From Euglena gracilis (taxonomy: Eukaryota > Euglenida > Euglenophyceae > Euglenales): a stretch of DNA of 64,000 bases. Each line of letters opens with the position of its first letter. The stretch's first letter is position 1. Below are positions 47,906 through 58,199 of the stretch, piece after piece. The stretch spans positions 49,894,086 through 49,958,085 of the forward strand of contig CP154955.1 in assembly GCA_039621445.1 (NCBI GenBank), written 5' to 3'. The notes under the pieces are model-generated. The model saw only the letters and a program-made list of their open reading frames with translations, made no database searches and was not told where the DNA came from. The translations under genes were made by a program, and so were the position numbers.

Positions 47906-50389
47906 TTACCAACAGGTCCCCTCGACGCCCCTCCTCTCCCAGGCGTTGTGTTGGCCTGCTAGCAACTTGATGCACTTACCAACAAAGGTGAGCGCACCAT
48001 CCCCCATGCCACCATAACAGTCCAAGACAAAGGGTATGAATGTCCAGCCTCTGCGTTGGCAACCATCTCCATACTTCTTTATCTTGTCCCGCTCTTGTTC
48101 CTCATGCCACTTGCCAATATCCTCCAAGCCAGCGCGATTTCGCGAAGGCGCAAGTGGGTGACGAATGGTGACGTCGATGGCTGCCAGGCCGTTTGCATCG
48201 TACCTCATGACGAATACGTCGCCTGGTCGTGAGCCATCTGGGGCACTTTCTTCCCTTCTGGCTGGGAAGCCTGCACGCTGCGCGAGCCCGAGGATGTGTG
48301 ATTGCACCGCATTGTGCCGCCGGACAATGTTGTTTTTGTGGCAGCAGACAAGGTGGTGGCCTCTGACATCTGTGGGGTTGTGGCATCTTGGGCAGGCAGG
48401 TGGGCTGTCTGTAGCGCTGACCACCGGGGCACCCAGAGACCACTGGACGATCGCTTGAAATTCTCTGGTAGGAATCAGTGTTTTGGTTGAGGCACACGGT
48501 GTCACTGAGGCCCATGCCATGGCGTGTGGCTTCATCTGGCAGGAGAACTTCAATTTTTCCGTCCCTTCCAAGGCGGCGTACAGCCTCTGCTGTCGTGCTT
48601 CAGCACAAGCATTTCCCCAGAAGCGCTGTGTCAGCATCTCGGGCGTCAACAAATCATGTCGACGCGGGTCATCACAGAAGGATTGAGCGGATGTTGGCCA
48701 GGAGCAGCTTCCTTTGATGGCTCCCACTGTCTCCGCGAAGTCGATGGGGAGTAGCGGAACAGAGCAGAAGGCTGGGAGGTCAAGGATTCGATCCCCTCGA
48801 ATAACGAAATCCAGAGTTGCAGCCCATCTGGCGTTCACTCTCTCGAAAACTGGGTCGCGGATACCCAAACCCCCCAGTCCAACCGGGAGAGTGGCTTGAA
48901 CCCATTGTGGCTCCTCCAGTGGTCGTCCGCTGATGATGCTCATTGTATTCCGCACGGTTTTGCTGAGCAAGGCACATTGGTCTTGAGCATAGGAGGCCGG
49001 GGTTGCCCGCAGGAGGTCATTCACCTTGCTTGCGTCCAGGTCCATCCGAAGGATCGTGAATTGAACGTGTGCGGAAGGCACTCTCTGTAGGAGGGAACAT
49101 GCTTTCATCGCAGCCTCGCACCGTCCAAACCAGGTGTGTTCAGCAAAGGTGCCGTCCGCTGGGTGGCACACCGGGACACCCAGGGATTTGATCCCTGAGC
49201 CAGGGATAAAAGGTGTCACCGGGATTTGTTGGAGGACGCTTGCTCCTATTGGAAGGGAGGACCATGCGGTCCCGAAGGCCGGCCCCCACAGCGTGCACTT
49301 GTCCAGGTTAAGTGCCACACCGATCGGAGGGCCCTTTTCCAGAATCATTCGGACCGCAGCCTCGAGCTGGCACATGTTGCCCACGATGTGGGCGTCGTCC
49401 AGGTACCAGGCTTGCCAGCCACATACGGAATGAAGTTCTTCCACCAGTCCTTGTATGGCAAGGGCGAAAGCGGCGGGGCCACAAGGATCCCCTTGCTGGA
49501 CCCCTGATTTACTTCGGAGGCAAGTATCCCCCAAGAAGAGACTGGAGTGTTCTGCATAACATGTTTCCAGCCACGTGACCATTTCGGGGCATCTTTCTCT
49601 TGCCGCTTCCAATAAGGCATCACGGCGGACCCGGTTGAACGCGTTGCTGAAGCCTAGCTGTAGCACGCCCCAATCAGCGGCCTGTGTGCTACTTGGGGTG
49701 GTTACGAGGTGCTGCAGCCCCATTCCAATCAACCCACAAGCATCGCGGCAACCAACCCCAAATTGTCCGGGCATTCCTTCTGCAGTGAACTTGCGAACCG
49801 CGGGTTGTCTCATCAGCACCTTTCCGACCAATCTGCGTAGACACTCTCCCGACGCGATCGGCCTTGTTCCTTCGTGTTCCGGGTCCAAGGGTGGAGGCAG
49901 CAAGTTACCGGCTTCGTTGACTTGTGCAGGGTGCTTTACCTTTCGCAGGGCTGTCAAGCGTGCGGAGGCCAAGATTTCGGCCGCCCCGACGGGCCACCCG
50001 TCGTTGATGCTTTTGAAGGCAAAGGTTGCCAATCCCTCAAGCAAGGATTCGGCCTGCCCTCCCGCCTCTCGGCTCAGCATGTCCTTGAGGTGGTCGGGTT
50101 TCAATCCCGACGGTCCTGCCGCAGATTCCTTCCCGAAGGAAAATACTGCCTTCCGGACCAAGGAGAGACGGTCACGTCTTTCCTCCTCATCTGCCGGCGG
50201 AGGCATTGCGACCCTCTTGTCCATGGGGCCCTGCCCTGGTGGCTCCTCAAATGGGTGCATGTCTTGGAGTCTTTTCCGAACGGTAGGGTGCTTGTCGTCT
50301 TGCACACCGTCGGACAGCAACAATTGGCACGCCTTCCCCACTGTCCCTTTACCGACAAGGCGTTCCAGCCGGCGAACAAAGCCTTCCTC
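47906..50389 (-). CDS. LINE reverse transcriptase with restriction-like endonuclease signature
   Basis: Open from just after a TAA (50392-50390) to 47906; no ATG start. RT motifs: GPSGLKPDHLKDM, VLQLGFSNAFNRV, GVQQGDPCGPAAFALAIQ and WYLDDAHIVG (YLDD at 49406-49395). The C-terminus has CPRC-X8-H-X4-C, a RRHN motif about ten residues on, then RPGD followed by AIDVTIRHP. That order (zinc finger, RHN, PD-like, D) is the restriction-like endonuclease of R2/CRE-type elements, which nick the target site. The frame upstream contains TGA 50650-50648, TAA 50446-50444 and TAA 50392-50390, yet still reads like LINE RT N-terminal sequence. Confidence 0.8.
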   Translation of the reverse strand, partial: EEGFVRRLERLVGKGTVGKACQLLLSDGVQDDKHPTVRKRLQDMHPFEEPPGQGPMDKRVAMPPPADEEERRDRLSLVRKAVFSFGKESAAGPSGLKPDHLKDMLSREAGGQAESLLEGLATFAFKSINDGWPVGAAEILASARLTALRKVKHPAQVNEAGNLLPPPLDPEHEGTRPIASGECLRRLVGKVLMRQPAVRKFTAEGMPGQFGVGCRDACGLIGMGLQHLVTTPSSTQAADWGVLQLGFSNAFNRVRRDALLEAARERCPEMVTWLETCYAEHSSLFLGDTCLRSKSGVQQGDPCGPAAFALAIQGLVEELHSVCGWQAWYLDDAHIVGNMCQLEAAVRMILEKGPPIGVALNLDKCTLWGPAFGTAWSSLPIGASVLQQIPVTPFIPGSGIKSLGVPVCHPADGTFAEHTWFGRCEAAMKACSLLQRVPSAHVQFTILRMDLDASKVNDLLRATPASYAQDQCALLSKTVRNTMSIISGRPLEEPQWVQATLPVGLGGLGIRDPVFERVNARWAATLDFVIRGDRILDLPAFCSVPLLPIDFAETVGAIKGSCSWPTSAQSFCDDPRRHDLLTPEMLTQRFWGNACAEARQQRLYAALEGTEKLKFSCQMKPHAMAWASVTPCASTKTLIPTREFQAIVQWSLGAPVVSATDSPPACPRCHNPTDVRGHHLVCCHKNNIVRRHNAVQSHILGLAQRAGFPARREESAPDGSRPGDVFVMRYDANGLAAIDVTIRHPLAPSRNRAGLEDIGKWHEEQERDKIKKYGDGCQRRGWTFIPFVLDCYGGMGDGALTFVGKCIKLLAGQHNAWERRGVEGTCW

Positions 50390-50647
50390 TTAGACCTCCT
50401 CCTCTCGTCGGACCTGTCCCCGGGTTCGAACCAAGGTGGCCGGTTACGCGCGGCGTTGAGAATCTTCCCAGCTGTCATTCACGGGGCGTTTGAGATACGA
50501 CTCCGCTCTCGCTCTGATGACTCTTCCGAGCCTCGCCCAGTGACCCCACCCTCCTTTCCCCAAGGGCGCTAGGACAGACTTTGGGAAGGCCCATAGCGCG
50601 TGGAGGGTCTCCCATGTTGGTCTTTCGTTGAAACATCTCAGGACAGT

Positions 50648-52345
50648 TCAGTATGAATCACAGACAGCCGGCAAGGCCCCTTTCGGGATGATTGATACCG
50701 TCCCCCGGTGGTCCAGGGATATGTCTGTCCACGAGGGTGACAGTGGTGGGCACGGATCCGTCAAAGGAGAGCCCGTTCTCATTCCCGGCAGGAACACGGC
50801 ATTCATTTCCACGTCGGCATCATCTAGGGCGCTTGGGCCCCTGGTGTTTGAGACCGCCCCAAGTGACGCTTCCGGGGGTGGTCGGCTGATGAGGTCTTGT
50901 AACAGCTGTTGAAGGTTGTTGGCATCCTGGGTAGAGGCCGCTTCCATGGGACCCGCAGCCAGGGGTGGCACGAGGGTTGTGGCCAGCAAGAATCCAACCG
51001 CCCGCTCCGGATCTGTGGTCATGTCAAAGTCCATTGCCCGGCAGGGGGACGGTGCCGTTCCCCCCTGCAGTTGCGGGCCCAAGTTGTGTTCCCCTTCACT
51101 GCGAGAAAGCAAGTCGCCCCTGCTTGAGGGAATGTCAAGCCGCCGGGTGGGAGGCCCCGGGTTGCTCTCCACATCGCCACAGGACAATAGGCTCCCCCGC
51201 CCTGTCTTTTGGTGCCCGGTTGCGGTTTGGCGATCGAGGGCCAAGACAGTGTCGCGCTTGCCATCAGGTCCTTGTCCTTGATCCTTGTCCTTGTCCTTGC
51301 TCCGCTCTCCACCAGGACGGTCTAGACGAATGCCGGCTCGAGCGGCTCCACTGCGGCGATTTGAGCAGATATTCGGACTCGGCGACCTCAAAAACCCCCC
51401 TGAGGGGCCTCTCAGCAGGCTCTGCCGGGTCATTGTCGCGGAGAAATGGTAATTGCCGCGACCGGGCGGCAGTGGTTCCCCTATCCCACGAGACGGGAAA
51501 ACTCGGCGTGGCCGTTTCGGGCCTCCCGCCGCGTTTCGGCGGGATGAGGGCCGCTTTTTCGGGTCCGCCGCCCTTGAAAACCCCCCTAGTGGACGTCTGA
51601 GCGGGCACCGCCGGGTCGTCATTGTGAAGCAACTGTGTTGGCCGATGCCGGGGGGCAGTGGTTCCAGTATGCCATGGGACCAGAAAATCCGGTCTGGCGG
51701 TTTCCGGCCTCCCGCCGCATTTCGGCGGGCCGGGAACCGCTTTTTCTGGTCCGCCGCCCTCGAAAACCCCCCTAGTGGACGTCTGAGCGGGCACCGCCGG
51801 GTCGTCATTGTGAAGCAACGCTGATGGCCGATGCCGGGGGGCAGTGGTTCCAGTGTGCCACGGGACCTGAAAATTTGGCCTGGCTGTTTCCGGCCTCCCG
51901 CCGCGTTTCGGCAGGCCGGGGACCGCTTTTTCGGCTCCGCCGCCCTCGAAAACCCCCATGTGGAGCATCTCAGTAGGCTACGCCGGGTCCAAATGGTGAA
52001 GTTGTCATGGCTGCCGCCAAGGGGGAGTCCTTTCCGTCCCCCACGGAACTGGGGTGTTCGGCCCTGCCTTTTTCGTACCCCATCTCTGAAAAACATTTCT
52101 GTGCCATTTTTGGCTTGGAATGTGTTGAGCCCTGGGGCAGAATTGGACAGCGTCTTGGCTGGAGCCTTGGGCCCTTTGGCCACATTTCTGAAAAAAAATT
52201 TCTGTGCCAGTTTTGGCTTGGAATGTGTTGAGCCCTGGGGCAGAATTGGACAGCATCTTGGCTGGAGCCTTGGGCCCTTGGGCCACATCTGTGAAAAACT
52301 TTTTTGTACCACATTCGGTCGGAAGTGTGTTGATCCCTGTGGCAA
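50648..52345 (-). CDS. LINE upstream ORF with 2A ribosome-skipping motif
   Basis: Same frame as the RT. The right part (about 51390-52345) is translated repeat DNA with no ATG, probably 5' UTR. The credible coding part is about 50651-51330: a basic, Asp/Lys/Gln-rich start, then SLLSCGDVESNPGP (2A motif), a weaker second copy (DLLSRSEGEHNLGP), and a Pro/Ala/Asp-rich tail. 2A sequences make the ribosome skip one peptide bond and are known near the N-terminus of trypanosome non-LTR elements. The ORF ends at TGA 50650-50648 before the RT. Confidence 0.55.
   Translation of the reverse strand: MPQGSTHFRPNVVQKSFSQMWPKGPRLQPRCCPILPQGSTHSKPKLAQKFFFRNVAKGPKAPAKTLSNSAPGLNTFQAKNGTEMFFRDGVRKRQGRTPQFRGGRKGLPLGGSHDNFTIWTRRSLLRCSTWGFSRAAEPKKRSPACRNAAGGRKQPGQIFRSRGTLEPLPPGIGHQRCFTMTTRRCPLRRPLGGFSRAADQKKRFPARRNAAGGRKPPDRIFWSHGILEPLPPGIGQHSCFTMTTRRCPLRRPLGGFSRAADPKKRPSSRRNAAGGPKRPRRVFPSRGIGEPLPPGRGNYHFSATMTRQSLLRGPSGGFLRSPSPNICSNRRSGAARAGIRLDRPGGERSKDKDKDQGQGPDGKRDTVLALDRQTATGHQKTGRGSLLSCGDVESNPGPPTRRLDIPSSRGDLLSRSEGEHNLGPQLQGGTAPSPCRAMDFDMTTDPERAVGFLLATTLVPPLAAGPMEAASTQDANNLQQLLQDLISRPPPEASLGAVSNTRGPSALDDADVEMNAVFLPGMRTGSPLTDPCPPLSPSWTDISLDHRGTVSIIPKGALPAVCDSY
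51152..51202 (-). other. 2A peptide coding site
   Basis: GDVESNPGP fits the D-[V/I]-E-x-N-P-G-P consensus in full, preceded by the hydrophobic SLLSC. A degenerate second copy lies at about 51073-51117. Confidence 0.8.
51389..51960 (-). repeat. 186-bp tandem repeats at the LINE 5' end
   Basis: Three units with boundaries near 51389, 51576, 51762 and 51948, marked by gaaaacccccctagtggacg. Unit length is 62 codons, so a frame stays open through all of them. Position resembles promoter monomers of other LINEs. Confidence 0.8.
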
Positions 52346-52963
52346 AATTTGACAGCATCATGGCAAAAGCCTTGGGCCCTGGGGCGACATTTGTGAAAAT
52401 CTTTTCTGTGCCACATTTGGTTGGAAATGTGTTGATCCCTGTGGCAAAATTTGACAGCATCATGGCAAAAGTCTGGGGCCCTGGTGCCACATCTCTGAAA
52501 AACTTTTCTGTGCCAGTTTTGGCTTGAAATGAGTTGAGCCCTGGGGCAAAATTGGACAGCATCATGGCTGAAGTCTTGGGCCCTGGGGCCAACTCTGTGA
52601 AATGTTTATAAGGCCCTGGGGCCGCAGTGCAGGTTGGAATTGTGAACGCTATGTTACAGCACAGGTGGTACAGCAAAGTATAGTGAAACAGGGATAATAC
52701 TTCCAGCCAACTGGTGCAGATGGTGATGTTGTGCTGCTGTTGCATCCTCAAGGAGATGAACCACTCCAGTGTCTGTACTGTACTGTACTGTATCTCGGAC
52801 TTGCACTTTTGAGTTGTAGGTTGGAACTTCAGGTAGTTCAAATCCACTCTTCAAACCTTGGGGCTGCTTGCTGCTGGCAATTGTACTTCTGAACTTCAGA
52901 CCCCACTCGGGGCTTTCAGGCCATGAGCACGTGTGGAGACGAAAAAAATAGACACTCAGAAAG
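52080..52963. repeat. 102-bp tandem repeat plus tail, LINE-side copy
   Basis: About five units (starts near 52102, 52206, 52308, 52410, 52512), then the same tail as at 7855-8216 (ending agacactcagaaag) with more differences. Confidence 0.85.
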
Positions 52964-53587
52964 CCCCGTGCGGCCTAGGAGGGACACTCCGAGCCGAAGT
53001 TCATGGCGGGTGAGATATTTACGTTAAATTGTCCGCAGATGCAGTGGGGACTGTGGGAGGGGCGAGAGTCGAAGGTGAAGTAGATGAAGGGCGGTGAGGG
53101 GCACAGTACGGAGGGGAGACAGCGAGTGTGAGAGGAAAGTGTACAGCGGCAGAGAAGGTTCAACAGAAGGGAAGGTTCAATAGAAACGGCCATGGGGACT
53201 GTTGAGTGTTGAGTGTTGAGGTTGTGGCAGCGACATGTTTAGGTTTGGGTTTAGGGGAGTTGGCGCAGGGAAGGCTCTGTTTTCAGTGCGGTTAGGGTTT
53301 GGTTGTCCTTTTAGACTTGCGGTTGGTTACGCGTACGGTTGGTGTGTCATGGAGTCTTCGACCGTGTGGTCAAATTGCTTACTCCGTCTGAAATGGGCAA
53401 TGGGTGGTGGGATCCACCGTTCCAGATGGCTCCACCACTGTTCGACAAGCCAATTGACGGCCACTTCTCTTGTCAATGTGGGACACAGGTTGCTGATGGC
53501 TGGGTAACGTTGTTTGCTTTATTGACAAGTTGTGAATGGTTTAAGGACAAATGTTTGTTCTGGGTCTAGGGGTCGTAATGGTCTTCT
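52964..53587. other. Spacer with 3' part of a second LINE fragment
   Basis: Includes a gttgagt triplet repeat near 53200. No supported gene. Confidence 0.35.
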
Positions 53588-53880
53588 TTACAGACAATAC
53601 GGTTGGTGTATGGTGTTGGTTACGTCTGGATCTGTGTCGTTGCCTGCATACCGTCCCCAGATTACTTGTCGCGCGATCTCTCGCGCAACAGTGATTGATA
53701 GAAGTTGCCATGTGTCGGCTTCAGTTTTGCGTTTTGACCATGCATCTTGTTGACCGAGGAGAAGCTTCATCAGTGTTGACATTAAGGTTAGCGCTTCTTG
53801 GCCTAAGCCACCATAGCAGTCAACAACAAATGGAATGCAGGTCCATCCCATCCTCCCACAGGTGGCGTCATATTTTGAAT
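53588..53880 (-). pseudogene. 5'-truncated LINE fragment
   Basis: On the minus strand GWTCIPFVVDCYGGLG...LLGQQDAW aligns with GWTFIPFVLDCYGGMG...LLAGQHNAW at the C-terminus of the RT ORF above. The match begins at about 53880, and the sequence further right belongs to another frame. This is a short, older relative. Confidence 0.65.
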
Positions 53881-54547
53881 GTACTGTAATGCACTCAGAA
53901 AGTACAATGTTGACGCGCGCAAACGTCCGCGTGGACCGGAGTTTGCAACACCACCACAAACACGTCCAACGCCAGACACACAACGTCGTCGTTTGGACGA
54001 CGATCCACAAAGCGCGCAGGAGCAACGTGATCGTCAGGACAATAATGACCTGCCTATCCCGTCCAACGTTCAACGTTCCTTACAAGAAATCTATCACCAA
54101 ATGCGACCAGACAAACCCTCTGATGACATTGCTGGACACTACACCACAGGTGTAACTGTTACAATGTGGATAAAAACACGAGCATACCGAAAAGACGGTG
54201 CATACCGTTGGAACGAACAAGAGCGCGAAGTCGCAAAAGGACAGAAAGGCCAGAAAGGCAAAGGAAAGAGCGAAGGCTCACAACCGGGTTACGACCTGGA
54301 CGTACAATTTATGATTGACCATCTGTTCTGGATCTCAGACAGATGTGATACAATTATGCACAAGTACTACGAGGAACAACACCCTTGGGTTGTTGCTCCT
54401 GAAGTACATCACAACATGGTCAAACTCTACAAGGAAAAAGCCCGTGGCTTTTTCTTCGACGGTACAATTTCCTGTTACGAAAGCCAGGATGGCATCGACA
54501 ATTTGCCGGGTTTCTGGCAACTACTTTTTTGGACGTACAATTTATGA
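53879..54547 (+). CDS. Gag-like fragment, possible continuation of E3
   Basis: 222 codons. Starts just where the LINE fragment ends. It is basic and hydrophilic (RPRGPEFATPPQTRP, GQKGQKGKGKSEG) and then compact (VQFMIDHLFWISDRCDTIMHKYYEEQH). The hydrophilic K/G tract resembles the nucleic-acid-binding tail of other Gags here. Assignment to E3 rests on position and strand only. Confidence 0.35.
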   Translation: MYCNALRKYNVDARKRPRGPEFATPPQTRPTPDTQRRRLDDDPQSAQEQRDRQDNNDLPIPSNVQRSLQEIYHQMRPDKPSDDIAGHYTTGVTVTMWIKTRAYRKDGAYRWNEQEREVAKGQKGQKGKGKSEGSQPGYDLDVQFMIDHLFWISDRCDTIMHKYYEEQHPWVVAPEVHHNMVKLYKEKARGFFFDGTISCYESQDGIDNLPGFWQLLFWTYNL

Positions 54548-55009
54548 TTGACCATCAGAGATTCATTCCTCCAACAGGGATGATTTTCTTTCTCATTCTT
54601 GTGTTCCATGTCTTGCAATCACTCCCCAACAATGTTCAATGTCCTTTTCCAACGATATCTTCCAACCCATGATTCGGTTTGACACCCAAATTTCTAGGTT
54701 TTCATTCCCCCAACAAGCCTTGTTGTTGCTTTTTGTCCCAATTTTTCGTCATCTGAAATGTCTAAAAGTGGTCAAATTTTTATCCACACAAAAATTTTCT
54801 TTTTTTCTACATCAAGAACTGTGTTTGGCAAAGATTTGGGAGGAGCCTGGGCGGGGACCGCAGCGCCTTCGGCACAACTGTCCCATTCCCCAAACTCCCC
54901 CCTAAATTTGCAATGTTTGCCCAAACTCGGTTTCTATGTCGTAAACTGGGTCCTAGACCAGACTCACACCCGAGCCGGCGTCTAGGGGTCATACATCTCT
55001 CTAAGGTTT
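54548..55009. other. No gene recognised
   Basis: AT-richer sequence without coding character; a short direct repeat of ggacgtacaatttatgattgaccatc links 54299 and 54531. Confidence 0.4.
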
Positions 55010-56780
55010 TGCGAACCCCCCCGGGGGGGGGGGGGGGGCGGCTGCAGCCAGCCCCGATTTGGGCCCAGCCCAGCCGCAGCAGCACCCCCCCCGGGGGGGG
55101 TGCTGCTAGCCCAGCTAGCCAGCCCCTTTTTGGGGGTCCAGCCCAAAATTTTTCGGCGCAAAGCGCCGAATTTTTTTGAAAAACTGGGTTCAAAAGTGGC
55201 CAAAAATGGGGTTTGGGGGGCGTTTGGGGCATTTTTGGGGGGTTTCAGATGCATCATTTTTTCAAAACTGTGTTCTGTAGGTCATTTTTGGGCATTTTTC
55301 CGATTTCAGTCCCGCTCGCCCCGGTTCGGGTCCAGCCGGGGCCCAGCCCCCCCTCCCCCCCCCGGGGGGGGGGGGGCGGGCTAGCCAGCCCAAATTTCTA
55401 GCCAGCCCAAATTTCTAGCCCTAGCCCAGCAACCCCCCCGGGGTCCTTAAAGAGATGTATGCTAAACCCCCCCCAAAAATAAGACCCCCCCCATAAAATG
55501 GACCCCCCCCAAGAAATAAGACCCCCCCTGGCCGGTCCGAGCAAAAATCCATGAAATGGACCCCCCCCATGAATAAGACCCCCCCTGCCGGCGCAAAGCG
55601 CCGGATTTTTGAAAAATGGTACATTTTGGGGGGGAAAATCTGCTATTTTGGGACTGTTTTCACACAAATTCAGCATATTTTACCCTATTTGTCTGGCGCG
55701 AAGCGCCGAATTTTTCGAAAAGTGGTATTTTGGGGTGCCATTTTTGGACATTTAGGGGGTCGAAAATTTTTCCAGCAAAAATCCATAAAATGGACCCCCC
55801 CCATGAATAAGACCCCCCCTCGGGCTTTCCAGCAACCGACCCATGAAATGGACCCCCGGTCTTATTTTTGGGGGGGGGGTTTAGGGGTCTGGTTTTTGAA
55901 ACCGGGTGACAGGGGCCCTGAACTCACGCCTGAGTTGGAGTCCATGGACCCACCAGGCTCCTTTGTTCTTTTGTGCAACTTTTCTTGATGTTCCAGGCAG
56001 TTTTCTGCCGTTTGCACCATGCATTGCCTGCCTCCACACGCCAGTAAGGTCGAATTTGGCATTTTCGGCATTTTAATCATCGAAGTTTTAGCATTTAGCT
56101 TGGCATGTCTGGCACTTTGGTAACAAAAATTTGGCATTTTCAGCATTTTTACAATTGCATTTGGCAATTGGAGCTTTGGAGCTTTGGTAACCCCCCCCCA
56201 AATAATACCCCCCCCCCCCCCCCGAAGTCCGAGCCCGAGGGGGGGGGTATTATTTGGGGGGGGGTATTATTTTTTCCAAACTTTTCGAAATTTTTCGAAG
56301 TCCTGTAAAACCCAAAATAGCACCCAAAACCCCCTTTGGGGTCTTTTTTGCACTTTCTTGTGAAATTTACCATTTTATGGAGGTCAGATGAGCCAGAAAA
56401 GTTGATTTTTTTTCGTAATTTGTTGTCAGAGATTGTGGTTTTTACCCCCCCCCCCATATTGTCCCACCGACCTCTCCCCCGGAGGCCCGAAGGGACAATA
56501 TGGGGGGGGGGGACAATATGGGGGTACCAAAGGAAATTTCATTGACCGAGCCAAAAAAACCCCTCGTCGGCCGGGCCGAGGGACAATATGGGGGGGGGAC
56601 AATATGGGGGGGGGGGGTGGTACCGACATTTTCAGGTCAAAAATCGGGGCCTTCGGCCCGGAACAGGGGGGGGGTATTATTTCGGCGGCCGAAGTCGGAC
56701 CCCGAGGGGGGGGGGTATTATTTGGGGGGGGGTATTATTTGGGGGGGTTACCAAAGTTCGGCGTTCGTTTGACCCTTTAG
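55010..56780. repeat. G-run/C-run hairpin region
   Basis: Long homopolymer-rich inverted repeats: C-run AAATAATA C-run against G-run TATTATTT G-run (56195-56275 and 56675-56750), C-run CATATTGTCCC against GGGACAATATG G-run (56440-56620), and alternating aataagacccccc / aaaatggacccccc phrases (55480-55860). Open frames here are artefacts of the repeats. Confidence 0.8.
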
Positions 56781-57745
56781 TCACCAACAAGGAATTTCTT
56801 AAGCCGGAGGGTACCCCATCCCCAGGGGGGGGGGTCCAGCCAGCCAGCAGCTCAAATCCAGCCAGTAGCGCAAGTTCGGGCTGGGAGCCCCCCCCGGGGG
56901 GTCAAGTGAAATAAAGTCGGGTCCAGCCTGGCTGGAAGCCTGGCCAGCCGGCCGCAGGCTGGCCAGCCAACTGGGCTGCCCAGCTCACCCATCCATGCAT
57001 TTTCCCCTTCATCACAGCTTCCTCCATCACAGCCCCCCGGCTTTGATCTAGCTCCATCCCTCAAAATGTCGAAAATGGCAAAAATGTGTTAGAAAATTTT
57101 GTTTTCCATCGACCCAGCCCACCGTGGGCTGCTGGCTGGATCCACCCTCCGGGGGGGGGGGGGTCCAGCCAGCAGCTCATTTCCAGAAAGCATCTTTTTT
57201 GCAAGCCGGAGGCTGGACCCCCCCCCCCGGGTCCTTAAGAAATTCCTAGTCACCAACCAGGTCCAAGTGAGTCCGGGGTTATGGGGATTTTTCCCAATGT
57301 GATGCCGCATTTTGTTTCCTGAAGTTCCAAGCATTGCCACACTTTTGTTGCTTGAGTGCTTGGAAATACCTTCTAAATACCTAAAAAAAAATTTTAGCAA
57401 CAAGGTGCCAGAAATACCGAATTCTACTGGCCAAAGAGCCAAAAATGTGGAGTCGGGTGGGAATTTCTCCACCCCGTTGAAGGTCATAGACCCCGTGAGT
57501 CTGGGGCCCGTCTTCCCTCCCCCCCCTCAAAGCTCCCCCCCTCAAAGTGGACAAAAAAGTTGGCAAATTTTGGTTTACCCCCTCAAAGTGGCCATTCCTT
57601 TTGGCCAAAATTTGACCCCCTCCCCCTCCAAAGTGTCCCCCCTCCCAGAGTGGTTATTTTGGGGTCCCTCGCCGCCCAGAGGGTGGCCATTTTGAGGGGA
57701 GGTGAGGGTACCCGGATTCCAAAGCTGGGACTGGGGATGAGAATT
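56781..57745. other. Repeat-rich spacer
   Basis: Further C-run/G-run pairs around ccagccagcagctca and ctcaaagtgg. No gene. Confidence 0.4.
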
Positions 57746-58190
57746 TCATTTTTGAAAGAAATTGTAAAGTTGCTTTCTTGGTTGAAGCAATGTAGCTGTT
57801 GGAAACAATGTGCCAAGGCAAATGACAATTAAAATGCAAATATTGAACATGATTTGAACCCACTTCATGGCACCAATCATCTGGCTTGCAAGGAGTTCGC
57901 CACAAGAGATGCTGGATTCAAGGGCTGCGAGCTTTTGAATGTTCACAGATATTCGATCCATTCTATTACATCGAACACCAAGCTGAATTTCAAGCATTTC
58001 ATCTCTCATTTACCTAGTATTCCCTTTTGTGGTTTTCCTGTTGACCAATACCCCCTGTGTGCCACGGAAGTCCAAAAATGTTCTTCCATGACCCACACCC
58101 CACACTCCCCATTGAGGACTGTGATGTTGGCCGAAGGCCCCTTACCCTCCCCCCCCCCCACCGGCCCAAGTGGGCACGGGGGGAACATCG
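57746..58190 (-). other. Possible exon(s) of a membrane protein
   Basis: Two adjoining minus-strand frames read like protein: one (58188-58010) contains ECGVWVMEEHFWTSVAHRGYW; the next (58009-57746) contains RMDRISVNIQKLAALESSIS followed by a strong hydrophobic segment, WVQIMFNICILIVICLGTLF. This would fit the end of an extracellular domain plus a membrane helix. The frame change is unexplained. Confidence 0.3.
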
Positions 58191-58199
58191 GGCTGGGTT

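Larger units (their letters stand above)
47377..52963 (-). mobile_element. Non-LTR (LINE-type) retrotransposon L1, minus strand
   Basis: From its 5' end on the right: 102-bp repeat array with tail, 186-bp repeats, ORF with 2A motif, RT, zinc finger and restriction-like endonuclease. The left and right limits are approximate. Three in-frame stops in the RT N-terminal region mean this copy is probably defective. Confidence 0.65.

Noticed and set aside
48102-50572. Plus-strand and other-frame ORFs over the LINE RT
   Set aside because: Shadows of the GC-rich RT gene, which has clear RT motifs on the minus strand.
55010-57000. Possible CRISPR-like array from regularly spaced C-run repeats
   Set aside because: Spacing is irregular, repeats are low-complexity homopolymers and no spacers or cas genes exist; the host is a eukaryote.
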